DNA from: Castor canadensis
Lineage: Eukaryota > Chordata > Mammalia > Rodentia > Castoridae
Direction of reading: 5' to 3'
Length of the DNA stretch: 64,000 nt
Assembly (NCBI RefSeq): GCF_047511655.1
Contig: NC_133392.1
Location: 28,258,001-28,322,000 of the forward strand
A program made the position numbers and the translations under genes. Shown here in pieces: positions 11,300 through 23,293 of the stretch (positions are counted from its first letter, which is position 1; each line of letters begins with the position of its first letter). Below the pieces are notes generated by a model, which worked only from the letters and a program-made list of their open reading frames with translations, searched no databases and was not told where the DNA came from.

Positions 11300-12600
11300 C
11301 ACTACTTCTGGAACAATTCAGTCACCTTCCAGCTGCAAGGTGTGCCTAGGGCTTGCAGTCAGAAATTGTGTGTTCATGTTACCAGTTCAGCCCACTTTTC
11401 TGAAGAGAAAGACCACAAGTTGGCAGTAAGACCACTCACATGAAGCTTATTAAGACACAGGCTGTAGCAACAGAGTGGCAGTGCACAGGAAGCGGGGGAG
11501 GTCTCCCAGACTGACAGTGAGAGGAGAGCTGCTCTTATAGGCAGTTACTCACCACACAGCCCCCTGTTGCTAACCACACACTTTTTGTCTAGCCCCATGG
11601 TCTGCGCAAGCACACGGGCCTGCCTGTCCTGGCCCAGGAGGAGGTGCTCCTTCCTAGCCTGATTGATTACATCTGCAAGATGGGGGGACATCTGGAGCAG
11701 CTGTGCACAGGGTCACAGAGAGGGGCCACAACTGAAGCTGTTGCAGCTAAAATGACATCTCCCAGAGCTGTTGTGGGATGTCTGGAGAGGTTGTTGAAGT
11801 ACAGTCTCCCAAGGCAATGGTTCTTAGTGTGGTGGCCTCTGGAAAGGAAACAGCAGCTTCTGGACCCCCATCTCCACCCCATGACAGCTGCAGCGATTTC
11901 TGTGGCCTATGAGAGTTTTCTTGGGATGTCTGCAGCTGGATGGAAGTTTCTGGTACATCTGTGGCTAGAACAAAGCCTCCCTGAGCGGCTGTGAGGTGTG
12001 TAAAGCAGGCGGGACTGTCATTATGACAGCTTCCCCGAATGCTGAAGAAGCCACTGCTTGATTGACAGTTTCATAGGTTCTGCAAAAGAACAAGAGTTGA
12101 ATTTGCGGTTGCCATCTCCTACAGTGGAATTTCAGCAGTGGCAGCAATGTCACTCACAGCCCCACCAGACCTGGGGACAACGGAGACAACAGTAGCAGTT
12201 CCTGATCAGCCTTCATCTCTGCCCAACCTGGAGTAGTCACCTGGTCTGCCACCAGGGAAGTTGCTGCTGAGGCCAATTTGGGGGGAAGGATTTGACAGCT
12301 GTCAGTCAAGCAGCCCAACTGCTCCCTCCTGACAGCTTTAATCATTAAAACATTAAGGAGTGCTTGCAACAAAGATCTAATGTGAAATTAACATTCTTTT
12401 CTATCCAATACTTAACCTCTATGCAAATACCCTTACAGGTGAAAAATATATCCCTTTAGAGAGGGGTGTGCCTTCCTATTCTGTCTCACCTGCGGGGATC
12501 CTGGAAAGGAGACTCAGTGTGAGGCCAGCGTCCCCAACAGCAGCACATTCTTGGGACACAGGAGTGACAGAGGCCACTCTTTGAGACTGAGACTGACCTA
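11300..12600 (-). mobile_element. Possible endogenous retrovirus LTR and flank
   Basis: On the minus strand, CTATAAGAGCAGC (near 11540) is followed about 80 nt later by CTTAATAAGCTTC (near 11450), a spacing and wording like the TATA box and poly(A) region of an ERVK-type LTR. Sequence to 12600 has repeated GGGATGTCTG-like words and no gene. No retroviral protein frame is visible. Boundaries are approximate and the assignment is tentative. Confidence 0.3.
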
Positions 12601-12859
12601 TCAACACTCAACCTTTGGTTCCATTGAAAACATCCTGGTTCTTACAGGAAGGGAGTATCAGGATTCAAGGTGAAACAACTTCCGGATCGCCTTCTAGTGC
12701 AAACAATCACAGTGGCTGCACGTTTAGTACTCTTTAAGTTGCAAGAGACAGAAAAGCAGTTCAAACTGTCTTAAATGAAAGTGAGAAGCGATTGGTTCGT
12801 GTAATTCCTAAGTCCAGAGATGGAGCTGGCCTCAGGAATTCCAGGGCAGATAAACCTAT

Positions 12860-13320
12860 GGAGAGCTGCTCAAACTCATTAAGTAAACAGAGAAATACAA
12901 AATAAAGCCACCACATACCCACCAGTATGGCTAATGCTAAAAAGACCCAACGGGATTCATATTTTACTAATGTAATAAAGTGTATGACAATGTCAAGTGT
13001 TGATCAAAATGTGAAGCAACTGGAACTATTAGTCATTACTTTGGAAAACAATTTGGCACCAGCTAACATATCCAAAGAGATTCACTCCATGACTGCAGTT
13101 CTCATTACATTCCTAGAGAAATGTCTGCTTATGTTTGCTTAGGACTCCTGGATAAGCTATTTTGTAATAACCCCAAACTGAAACCCAAAAGTCCATCAGT
13201 ATTAAAATGCATAAATACAGTATGAAACACTGTACAATTAATGAAATGACAATTACACACATGAGAGAATACTAAAATATAACGTTGATCACTTCACACT
13301 GTTAGAAATGCCATTCCCAG
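12860..13320 (+). mobile_element. Ancient L1 remnant
   Basis: Decayed L1-like sequence near the ORF2 3' end (actttggaaaacaatttggc, then cccaaaagtccatcagta). Confidence 0.6.
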
Positions 13321-13332
13321 TGATCATAAAAA

Positions 13333-13735
13333 AAAAAACACTTGGGAGTCGCTCAGCAAGGCAAAAGAAGTTTTCCTTCTGCAGAAAGGTACAGCCGCAG
13401 ACCATAGTCCGATAGGCAGAATACAGTGAGCTGGGAGTCAGCTCAGTTTTTACCTCTCATCCCCTACCCTGATGGACAGGTTTGCGCTCACAATCTTCCG
13501 GATTGGTTACTTAGAAAAGGGGAACCGTGGGGTAAGGGAGACCCTGAAGCAGGGAGAACAAGAAAATTGTTTTGGGCAATATTTATCTTTGAGCAAGCAG
13601 TTTGAGATTAGGACATCCGGTAATAAACAGCTCTTTGTTTGACTACAAGAACCATGCAAGGTCAAGTAATGTTTCACAAAGCACATAGGCAGCAATTTGG
13701 GGAAGTTAGCTGGCATCTACACTGTGATAATTTTA
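13333..13735. repeat. Unassigned, possibly LTR-derived sequence
   Basis: A compositionally distinct block between two old L1 pieces, starting just after an A run. The words resemble LTR sequence (ggtaataaacagctctttg) but I cannot name a family. Confidence 0.25.
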
Positions 13736-14141
13736 CATTAGCTCCTTTGACAGAAAAGACCTAACTTTAGTTGATTCTCACAACACCCATTTGGATGGCC
13801 ATTATATTTAAGACAAACAAATGGACAACAATGAAAATAACAAATATTGGTAAGGATATGGAGAAATCGTTGCTGGTGGGAATGCAAATGGTGCAGCTGC
13901 TTTGGAAAAGGTGAAACACACAATTACCATTTGATCCAATAATCTCACTTCTGAATGTGTATACACCCCAAATGACTGAAAGCAGGGACTCAAACAGACT
14001 CATGTACTCCAATGTTCATAGCAGCCATAATTTACAAAAGGTGGAAACAGCTAAAATGTTCTTCAACAGATGAAAGGATGAACAAAATGCTGCATATCTA
14101 CAATGAAATATTATTCAGCCTTAAAAGTAAAAGAAATTCTG

Positions 14142-14230
14142 CTGGAGGTGTGGCCTAAGTGATAGAACAGCTGCCCTGAGTTCAACCTCCAGTTTGGTAA
14201 TAAATAAATTAATTAAATGTTTAAAAAATA
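14142..14230 (+). repeat. ID-like SINE inside old L1
   Basis: gctggaggtgtggcctaagt to gagttcaacctccagt with an A/T-rich tail. It is flanked by aaagaaattctg and aaaggaaattctg, a near-perfect target-site duplication. Part of the middle is deleted. Confidence 0.85.
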
Positions 14231-14470
14231 AAGGAAATTCTGACATAGGCAACAACATGGGTGACTCTTGAAAACATTATGCTAAGTGAAATAAAACACT
14301 TCACAAAAACAAGAAAGGACGAATCTTGGAAGATTCTACTTATATGAGGTATCTAGACTAGGCAAATTCATAGAAAGTTGAATGGAAATTAATAGGGATG
14401 GGAGGACTGAGAAGTGGGGAATAATTGTTTAATTGGTACCGTTACTTTGGGGATATAAAAATGTTCTGGA

Positions 14471-14748
14471 GGTAACACACACGCACAGGAAATTAATGTG
14501 AGTCAACTCCCTGTGCAGCTATCCTTATCTCAACCAGCAAAAACCCTTGTTCCTTCCTATTATGGCTTATAGTCTCTCTACAACAAAATTAGAAATAAGG
14601 GCAAAATAGTTTCTGCTGGGTATTGAGAGGGTGGGGGGGAGAGGAAGGGGGCGGAGTGGGTGGTAAGGGAGGGGGTGGGGGCAAGGAGGAGAAATGACCC
14701 AAGCCTTGTATGCACATATGAATAATAAAAAAAAAAAAAAAAAAAAAA
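14471..14748 (+). mobile_element. Young L1, severely 5'-truncated (3' UTR only)
   Basis: Starts gaattaatgtgagtcaactc-like, contains a G-rich polypurine tract (about 14625-14690), and ends aagccttgtatgcacatatg with an A tail of about 22. It is the same 3' UTR as the minus-strand L1 at 25419-26391. A short direct repeat, gttctgga, flanks it. Confidence 0.85.
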
Positions 14749-15257
14749 GTTCTGGAAATGGATAGCAGTGATGGCTGCAAAACACTGACTATGTACTTAA
14801 TGTCGAATCATGCAGCTAAAAGTGGTTCAATGCAACAAAAATAAGTGCGTATGTGTATGTGTACTGGAGTACTATTTAAGAAGGAGATGTCTTTAAAAAG
14901 GTCTGTCATTTATGATTACATGGATGAACATGGAAGGCATACTATATAAAATAGGCCAGACACAGACAAATATTCCATGATCTCACTTATATGTGAAATC
15001 TAAAATAGTTAAACTCATAGAAGCAGAGTAGAATGGTGGCTGCCAGGGACTGGGAGGTGAGGGAAGTGAGAAAATGTCGGCCAAAGGATTTAAGAAGTCT
15101 GGAGAACTAACGTACAACAATGGGACTATAGTCAGCAACACTGTATTGTATGCTTGAAATTTGCTAAGAAATAAATTTTAAAGAGTCCTTACTCCCCCAC
15201 ATGTATACTCACAAACAGTAACTGTGAGGTGATAAATATGTTAATTAACTTCATCAT

Positions 15258-15333
15258 GGTGATTATGTATGTATATATTAATTCATATGTACATATACAC
15301 ATATACATGTATATACATATATATATATATGCA
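15258..15333. repeat. TA/CA-rich microsatellite
   Basis: Alternating purine-pyrimidine sequence ending in an (AT)n run. Confidence 0.8.
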
Positions 15334-15347
15334 TGTGCACTAAATTG

Positions 15348-15440
15348 TGGGCTGGAGTGTGGTTCAATAGCAGAGCAATTGCCTAGTGTGCACAAAGCCT
15401 TGCATTGGATCCCTAGCACTGCAAAAAGAAAAGAAAAACA
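15348..15440 (+). repeat. ID (BC1-like) SINE
   Basis: gggctggagtgtggttcaat to tggatccctagcactgc, then an A-rich tail. It is closer to classical ID than the gttcaaacc-type units. Confidence 0.85.
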
Positions 15441-16016
15441 ACCCCACTAAGTTGTATACCTTAAATACATACAATTTTAATTCATCAATTATGCCTCAAT
15501 AAAGCTGAAAAAGGCTCGCATTATTAATTTTATGTTACGTATAATTTATTACAATGAAAAAATCTAACCCTTCCACAATGTTAAAGGAAAGGGGCAAGTT
15601 ATGAAAGAATGTATGTAGTGTAATTCCTCCTATAAAAATTTCAAAAGCACACAAATGCAGTACATTGAGAAGGGAGATGCATTCACAGGCAACAAAACTA
15701 CAAAAGAAACCTTAACTACGGTGTCATGGTCACCACCATGCATCTAGGTTGAAAGGAGGGCTGCTTGGGAAAGGATTCTGGGGTGCAGATAATGTCCTAT
15801 TTCTTCATTTTATAGGTTATAAAATGCTATAAGTAATTGCATGAATGTTCCTTTACTGTCCTCTATTTCTCATCTTAAGGATGACTTCTTTGGAGCGTCT
15901 CTAGTGAAGTGAGGATGGGGGACTTTGAGCATTTTTGACCCACTTTATCACCTCTCCCCCCACACTGCCTCATCTCTCACGGGTGCCCAGGAACACAGTT
16001 TCAAAACTTGTAGTTC

Positions 16017-16095
16017 ACTGGGGACTTAGCTCAAGTAGTAAAGCGCTTGTCTAGCATGTATGAGGTCCTGGATTCAATCCCAAGTACTGTAAAAC
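16017..16095 (+). repeat. ID SINE
   Basis: ctggggacttagctcaagta to attcaatcccaagtactg with a short A/C tail. Confidence 0.85.
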
Positions 16096-16597
16096 CAAAC
16101 AACAATACACCCTGTAGTCTGGTCTACTTTCTGTTTCACTGAAGAGCAATTTATATGGCACCTTTGGGGATGGCCTCTCTCACCTTCCAAAGGTGGTGAA
16201 ATGGTCAGTTGACTGTAATGGATGCTGATGGAACCAGTGCCAAGGAGACGAAGGCCCTGGTCACTCTTGGGCCCAGGAGGCTGCCTCTATGTCCAGGTAT
16301 TGGGGGGTGGGGCACAGGTGGCTGAGGTGGCTCCAGCTCTCTGGAGTGGAAGGAGAAGACAGTAGCCAAATAACTGACCTGCGAGGCCATCATGTCTGCT
16401 TCATCCACTGGAAATTCTCCCCTGCCCCTTTGCTGACCCTGGCAGTTCCTGTACCTGTCAATTCTCAGCCTTAGCCAACTCTTGGGGGGAGAGAGGTAGG
16501 AAAGAGCTGCCTGATTTCCTGCCCACCTAAGTCCCAGCTTCTCTCTTGGGCTTGAAGCCATCTGTCAGGAAACCACCATTCCCTATTTTCAATACTG

Positions 16598-16683
16598 TTT
16601 TTCCCAGTACTGGGGCTTGAACCCAGGGCCTCCTCCTTGCTAAACAAGGGCTCTACCACTGAGCCAGTCCCCCAAGCATCCCC
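16598..16683 (-). repeat. ID SINE (minus)
   Basis: Reverse ID unit: cagtactggggcttgaaccc to accactgagccagtccccca. Confidence 0.85.
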
Positions 16684-16689
16684 CTCCAT

Positions 16690-18429
16690 TTTGGGAGTTA
16701 CCTGTATGTCAGTCTCATTGAGTGTTTAAGACCTTCCAGGAGTGAGGTGAGGAAAAGACTAGGCAGCTAGAGAAAAATACTTTTTTTCCTGGGACACTTG
16801 GTCTTTCAACCATCCCTTTAAGCAAGATACTGGGTCTTCTTTTAATCTCTAGTCCAAGAATGACAATCATGGAAGTGTGTGACTTGCCCCAGATCACCAA
16901 TAGAGTGAGGTCTGTCTCCCTCCCAAAACAGGTGGCCATCAGATCCTCTCCAGAGCCCCATAGCAGAGACCATGAGGTTCAAAACAGTACATTTCTAATT
17001 CTGGAAGGACATTGGTGTTAACTACCCTTTCCTCCTCTCGAGGGAGTGACTGGGGCCTTGGCTTCAGAGAAACGAAGCCCTCCTGGGTATAGGTGCTGCA
17101 GAAGAGGATGTGCTCTGTGGATGCCTGGTCAAGATGGGAAGGACCAGGAAAGAGGGAAAAGGCTAACTGTAGGCTATTTTGGGGGAGCTGGAGCTATTCT
17201 AGGTAGTGAGAGTTGAGGAGAGAATCCTGGGCTTTGAGAGAAAACACCAGTATAAGGTTGCCGAGAGCAATTTAGGCTGTGCCCTGGCACACACTAGACT
17301 TAGCAGGGGCTGCGGGAGCTTTGTAACAGCTTCAGAGGGAGTAATCAGCCCCTAGTAAGGAGAATGGTCGGTGCCTTGCAGCGGGCTGGCGAGACAGGTG
17401 CTATAATACCTGATAACGGAGCACAGGCTCCCTCTTGTGGCATTTCAGGGTGACGGCAGGCCTGAACTTGGACACCTGTGGAAATTCCTTCCCGTGTACT
17501 GTTGGGAAATGATGGCGCATTTGATGTGTTGGCCCTCCACTTAAGCCATTCGCATTCACAGTTCTACCTTCACATCTGGAGGAGAATTTTTCACTGGTGC
17601 TTGCCTTCCATCCTCAACCCTCAGGTACTAGCTAAACCTCAAATACTAACTTAAGTCCTGCTGACCCAGGTCCTGTGTCCTCTGCCTCTGTTGTGCTTTT
17701 ATAAGGACTGGCTATCTCTATGACACTTGCTGCACTTTACTCTGATTCATTTACCTAACTGTTTTTACCAATGAGCCATAGCTTTCTCAGGCAGAAAGAA
17801 GGGGTTGAATAAATGTCAATCAAATAAATAAGTGATGAGTGATTTAATCTTCCTGGCATGTATAGCTTGGACACAGGGTCACCATCACAGTCTGAGCGAG
17901 TACCCTGCGCCCAAGTTACTACTCACTTAGGGACATTGTCTCCAAAGGCTATTAACTTCGGAATTGAAAGCACTTCCCCTTGGAAAGTCCCAAAGTATTT
18001 CATGTTACTCCTTCATACTTGCAACATTCCCTCACTGGTAAAATAGGGGAGAGAGAGAGCACCAAAGGACCTATTATGATTGTCTGGTGTTGAGACAGAG
18101 GGCCTGCATGTTCTGTCCTAGGTGTGGTCACTAAAGTAGGAAAGACGGTATCATCCAGAAGGTGAACCCCAAGAGAGCAGTTAAGATGACTTTTTGAACT
18201 TGGTGCCAAGATCAGTGAGGTCAGTGGTCACACCATTGATCTCCCAGTATATTACTTTTTGTGGGGTTTTAATGAATGACCTTGGCCTCTCCTCATTAGG
18301 AGAGGTTTCTCCTCATGTGTCATCTGCACGTAGGAGTAGAAATGGTGGCAGCACCAGAAAAACTCCAAGCTCCCCCAGTGTGCCAACTCACATACCTGGA
18401 GGGCACCAAGAAGACCTACTCTGTCTATT
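16690..18429. other. No gene or clear repeat
   Basis: Unique-looking sequence without a recognisable coding exon, RNA gene or young repeat. Confidence 0.5.
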
Positions 18430-18540
18430 TTTACAGATGAAGAAATAGAGACTCAGAGTCTCAATAATTGCCTCACAGCCACATAGCTGAGAAGTGACAG
18501 AGACGGCAGTCTAAGTTTGTGTGCTCTGAAATATTTTTAG
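18430..18540 (-). repeat. MIR (minus)
   Basis: ttttacagatgaagaaatag followed by cacagccacatagctgagaa is the reverse of the MIR core. Confidence 0.65.
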
Positions 18541-18544
18541 ATAA

Positions 18545-18935
18545 ATAATATTCTCACAAAATTCAAAGTTTAAAACAACAAGTAAGTCTTCTCTCCACAC
18601 TATCTCTTTACACCCCACTGCCATCCCCTGGAGAACCACTGTCATTTTCTGGGGGTTCTTCTAGAAATTTTCTGTAAAAATAGACACGTACCCCATACTC
18701 ATATTTCCCCCATGCTAAATCCATCTAACAGTGTATCTTACATCACTCTGCAGTAATGTGTTTACAACCGTGCTATTCTTTTTATGCCCACACACTAGTA
18801 CCTTGATGTCTGATGCCATAACTTATTTCCAGTCCTTGACTGATGCACATTTGTTTCCCATCTTAGAGATATTAAACAGTGTTTCACATGGCTAGATCTG
18901 TGCACACATTATTTCACACACATGACATATATCTG
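18545..18935. repeat. Ancient dispersed repeat, unassigned
   Basis: The wording (aattcaaagtttaaaacaac, then ttcttctagaaattttctgt) recurs in altered form around 62520-62620 plus 62928-63015, so both look like copies of one old family. Confidence 0.35.
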
Positions 18936-19388
18936 GATTAAAGCTCTGAACCTTGCTTGTTTGCTTGTTGGTTTGATGAGTCATATACAGGCCCTGAGGA
19001 CACAGAGTGAATAGTACCTGGTCCCTCCACTTGGCCGAGTGTGGCACTGGGAGAAATGGGGAGGGAGGCAGGAAAGATCTGACCTCTAAACTCCAGGTGG
19101 GTCCTGGGGCTTATGTAAACCACACTCTTTCCCCTATTGAACTGTACCCTTCCTGAATTTTCTGCCCTATTTGTCAGTCTCCATTTGGGCAGCTTCTCAA
19201 AGGCAGTTTTAGAGACACTAAGAATAGGTAGTGTGGGAGAAAGTCCACTTGTGGATCTCTGTGGGTATAGCACAGGAGGGCCCAGGGTTGCCTGCTCTTT
19301 TTTGGGTTTTCACCACTGAGGAGGGCAGCCTCAAGGCCTTGCCCCCACTTTCCTAAGATGCTAAAGAGTGGTGAAAAGTCCTTTCAGA

Positions 19389-19455
19389 ACTGGAGGCATA
19401 GCTCACATGATATAGTGCTTGTGCAGGGCGCTGGTTCAAACCACCATACTGGGGA
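19389..19455 (+). repeat. ID-like SINE, internally deleted
   Basis: ctggaggcatagctcacatg to ggttcaaaccaccatactg; shorter than a full unit. Confidence 0.75.
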
Positions 19456-19672
19456 GAGGGAAAACTCCTAAGATTGCCTCCTATTAAAGAGTAGAAATCT
19501 AATTTGATTTCCACTTTAGAGTGTGAAATCAGAACAGATGCAGAGTAGAGGAATGGGAATATGGAGACCAAAAATGAAAATATAGGGAGGATTATAGATA
19601 GAGAAATGTACCCACAAAAATGCCATGAGGACCCACCATCCCCCTCCCAGAGAAATTATAAAGACCATTCTT

Positions 19673-19755
19673 TTGTGTGTGTGTATGTGTGTGTGTGTTT
19701 TTTTTTTTTTTTTGGTGGTGCTGGGATTTGAACTCAGGGCTTCATATTTGCTACA
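19673..19755 (-). repeat. Truncated ID-like SINE (minus) with target-site duplication
   Basis: A (GT)n and T run, then ggtggtgctgggatttgaac, reading only the 3' half of the unit. Direct repeats aaagaccattctt flank it at about 19660 and 19756. Confidence 0.8.
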
Positions 19756-20259
19756 AAGACCATTCTTTCAGCATTCTCCAGGGCTAATGGACTTCTGTGA
19801 GTCCGAGGCACCCCCTACCCCTAGCATCACCCACCTCTTTGCAGCTACAACTGTGATGCTCAAACCCGCTGGGCAGGGTCAGCCCTGTAGGAGAACCAGC
19901 TCTGCAGCCCCACCCCATTTGGGAAAGATGTGCGTTGGACTTATGGACTGGTGTGGCCTTCTGCAGCTGACCAGGCCCAAGATAAACAGTGTCCCAGGCT
20001 ACAATCTGGTCTTGATTCTCCTCCATCCCCAACCTGTCTGCAAGCCAATAACAATGACCACACCAAACACCTACTCACTCCATGAGCCAGGGCTTCCGAG
20101 TCCTGGGTCTATGACTTCTGAGACCAAAGTCCTTCTGAGGCTGTCCTGGATGCTCATGTGGAAGAGGCACCCAGGCTGTGGCTTGTAAAACCAGAGTCAT
20201 GGGGGTAGAGATGTAGAGAAGAAAAGAATTAGCCTGGTACGTGGGCTTTTATAAGTGAG

Positions 20260-20520
20260 GTGTGATGGGCAGTCTCTGCCACTGCCCCCAGTGACTCTGA
20301 CTTCCTGTATAATCTTCATCTGACTGTGGAGTCACCTCCCCTTGAGTGTGGACTGTCCCTAGAGACTCACTACTAATGAATAGAATGTGGCAAAAACAAT
20401 GGAATATCTCTTTGAACACGACTTCACCTTGCTTACTCTCTTAAGCTCTTTAAAAGGTTGAAACCAATCTGATTCATTACTAGTGGCTTTCCTGGTTGCT
20501 TGGAGAGTCCTCTAGGCTTG
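20260..20520 (+). mobile_element. MLT1-like MaLR LTR remnant
   Basis: gactctgacttcctgtataa, ccttgagtgtggactgtccc and cactactaatgaatagaatg are in the order seen in MLT1-class LTRs, as recalled. Confidence 0.6.
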
Positions 20521-20774
20521 ACACATAGACTTGCCCTTCAAAAGTCACTGGACAGAAAGTCAGTCCCTGTGCAACAGCACCTTTCCTTACAACTTTTGTT
20601 TTGTAGTTCACATTTTAAGTCATTCTTATTTTCTTTGTCTTCTTTGGAAGAGATGTAACAGTGTGCCTGGTTGTTGTTCACACAGATCTGCGTGTGTCAG
20701 TTTTGGTCACTCTGAAGAATGACTTTCTATCTCTTTAAGGGATCTCCCCAGGGAGTTTCATTCAAGCCATATTA

Positions 20775-20967
20775 TTTATTTTTGCAGTGTTGGGGTTTGA
20801 ACTCAGCACCTACACCTTGAGTCACTCCACCAAGCCCTTTTTTGTGATGGGTTTTTTTGAGATAAGATCTTGAAATTATTTGCCTGGGCTGGCTTTGAGC
20901 TTCAATCTTCCTGATTTCTGTCTCCTGAGTAGCTAAGATTACAGGCATGAGCCACTAGTGTCCAGCT
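20775..20967 (-). repeat. Composite B1-like/ID-like SINE (minus)
   Basis: ID half (gttggggtttgaactcagca) with an internal deletion, then the B1-like half ending catgagccactagtgtccag. Confidence 0.85.
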
Positions 20968-21414
20968 TGTGTTTCCATTTAGACCATCCCAACATACTCT
21001 CCATGAATTCTTTCTGCACTTTCATGTAATACAATGGCTGACAAGTTAACAGAAAACAAAACTGAACTTTATTAATGTTGAGTGTCTCCTTGGCACTCAG
21101 TAAAATGCCTGGTGCATAAAAGGCATTTAGAAGGTATTTATCAAATCATTAGTTTACTGAAAATGTTCCAGACAAGTGTAAAGGAAAGTGGAAAAGGAGG
21201 ACAACCAATTACATGGGAGGGCTGGGAATCCTCCAACCCCACCCCAGGAATAGAAGTGGGGAAATCCTGAGAAACTCCCCCAACAGACCCCTCTAAGTCT
21301 GTAGATACCTTGGTAGTAACAGGCTATGAACTTTTCTAGATGTGACACCAACTTTTGCAACAACCTGCACCATATTGTTATTATATATTTTTAAATCTTT
21401 ATATTATTAAGATT

Positions 21415-21520
21415 TTTTTTCACTGATGAGGAAACGGAGGCACAGAAAGGTGCCTAGCCAAGGCAAGATAACATATAGGCAGCTGAGTTAAGAGTTTGAC
21501 TTAGGCCCTGCAGATCGAGG
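21415..21520 (-). repeat. MIR (minus)
   Basis: cactgatgaggaaacggagg followed by decayed reverse MIR core sequence. Confidence 0.6.
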
Positions 21521-22266
21521 TCTGCCTGATTTCTACCTACAACACTGACTCTGAACTTAGCAAAAAATGCTTCCTTCATAGCTTCCCTAAATGGGTTCAG
21601 AACTGCAAGGACTGGGCATCTCTCAGTCAAGGAGGTCTCAGTGACCCAGTGTCTACTGCTCATAACTTTGCAGGAATGAAGACAAACACAGGACACAGGA
21701 ACCATGAGGTTGGCTGCACTAGACAACACCCAGACTGAAGCTTCCCAAGCTTCTCCCACCCCATATTCAAAAGCAGCAGCAAGAAGCCACTGAAGACACC
21801 CTTACAAAATGTCCCACGAATGCAGGTGCTACTCTGTGTATCAGTCAGGACTTAACTACTGGCCGTGGAAACTACTTAGCTATGCAGAAAGGATTCACTG
21901 CCATGCATCAAGTGATACTGCGGGCTCTGTTCTTTTCCCCACTTAACTGAGCTCTGAATACGAGACTTGCATAGATACATCTTATTAGTGCCACCTGAAA
22001 GTCACATCTGGCACCCTAGCTTCAAGGAAGTCTGGGAAATGTAGATTTTAGCTGTCTAGCCTCTTCAGTACAGGAACACATGCTAGAAAGAAAGAATATT
22101 GAATGGTTAATTCAGTTTCACCACACTTCCAACTGGTCATGGGGGTTCGACTTTATCCCCCTTCTCAGAAATTTACGAACTCAACCCAACTAGCCCCACA
22201 TTCACCTCCCATCTTCCCAAAACTCCAGCCTGTCTACATGTCTTATGTGTTCTGAGCAAATATTGC

Positions 22267-22340
22267 CTTGGGTTGGAGGGTAGCTCAGTGAATACTCACC
22301 TAGCATGTACAAGGCCTTGAGGTTTGATCCTTCAGCTGAG
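22267..22340 (+). repeat. ID SINE
   Basis: gggttggagggtagctcagt to gaggtttgatccttcagc. Confidence 0.8.
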
Positions 22341-22461
22341 ATTCTCAGTCTTTGGCTTTCTCTGTTTTGTCTCCTGGTGTTCCTGATGATTTAGGGATGT
22401 GAGAGAGCCATGTCCCTACCTTCTATTGCCCCAAGATGACATTAATCTCTGTGGATGGTAG

Positions 22462-22590
22462 AAGGAGCCCATTGACAACCACTTATTAAGCATCACTCTG
22501 ATTCAGCCCTGAGAGAGGCACTGGGACGAAGCTGGATATGACTCAGAGCATGGTCTTCAGGGGTGTGTAGTCTAGTGGGAGAAGACAACT
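22462..22590 (-). repeat. L2 3' end (minus)
   Basis: The reverse of the L2 terminal sequence is readable, including gtgtgtagtctagtggga at the far end. Confidence 0.45.
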
Positions 22591-23250
22591 AAATGAGCCT
22601 CATAAAACTCCACAAATGAGTATGATGAGAGAAGAAAATCCAGGAAACTGAGAAGAAAGCCTAATTCTGCCACAAGACAAAGGAGCAATCTGAGAGGATT
22701 ATAAGAATTTATTTGGGTCATTAAAAAAAAAAGCATTTTGGACAGAGGAAATGCCTTGCTCAGGGTGAAGGCATTAAGAAAGAACACAGAACACTCTGAG
22801 AACATCATACTCTCTACCAAAGAGAGGGCTACAGAGACCAATGAAAGGGTTTTACCTTTACCAACATGTAAAACCATCTCACACAGGTCATGAAATAAAT
22901 GCAGCAAGTGACATGAGAATGACTACAGAGTGATTCCTCCGTGTCTGTGGCAAGGGTATATCTGCATCATCTGTACATGACTGCATGTGAATGTCTGCAG
23001 AAACTGAGGAACACAATGGTTCAGTTGGTGCCTCTGGGGAGGCAGACAGGAAAGGAGAGGGGTGGAGGGAAAAGGGCATGACCCCTTGGTACTGTTTGCA
23101 TTTGCATAATTTATGGTATTGACACATTAAAATAATTTAATGAAGGAAATGATGTAATCGTAGTTGCCCTACAAAAATATCTCCTTCACAAGATTGGCGG
23201 AACAACTGGAATGTGGGCTGAACATGAGATGTTATTAAAGAATTAGTGTT

Positions 23251-23293
23251 AATTTTAAGGTCAAACCCCAGTACTGCCAAAAAAAAAAAAAGA
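23251..23293 (+). repeat. Minimal SINE insertion (B-box end plus A tail)
   Basis: Only aggtcaaaccccagtactgc and an A-rich tail are present. Direct repeats with gtgttaatttta lie on both sides (about 23238 and 23314), so this looks like insertion of an extremely 5'-truncated SINE. Confidence 0.7.

Larger units (their letters stand above)
13760..14840 (+). mobile_element. Ancient L1 3' portion, split by a SINE and a young L1
   Basis: L1 ORF2 3' wording is readable (tgctggtgggaatgcaaatg, accatttgatccaataatct, then tgaaatattattcagcc). The element resumes after the SINE at 14142-14230 and again after the young L1 tail at 14471-14748. Plus orientation. Confidence 0.75.
14845..15510 (+). mobile_element. 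Second ancient L1 3' remnant
   Basis: Wording such as catgatctcacttatatgtg and gaatggtggctgccagggac is typical of old mammalian L1 3' ends. It is split by a TA/CA microsatellite and an ID element and ends near aattatgcctcaataaagct. Confidence 0.65.

Noticed and set aside
11644..11994. 116-codon plus-strand open frame
   Set aside because: It lies in the putative LTR-related block, and the translation matches no retroviral or cellular protein I know.
19625..20188. 187-codon plus-strand open frame
   Set aside because: Its N-terminal third is a (GT)n run and a reversed SINE fragment; the rest shows no domain.
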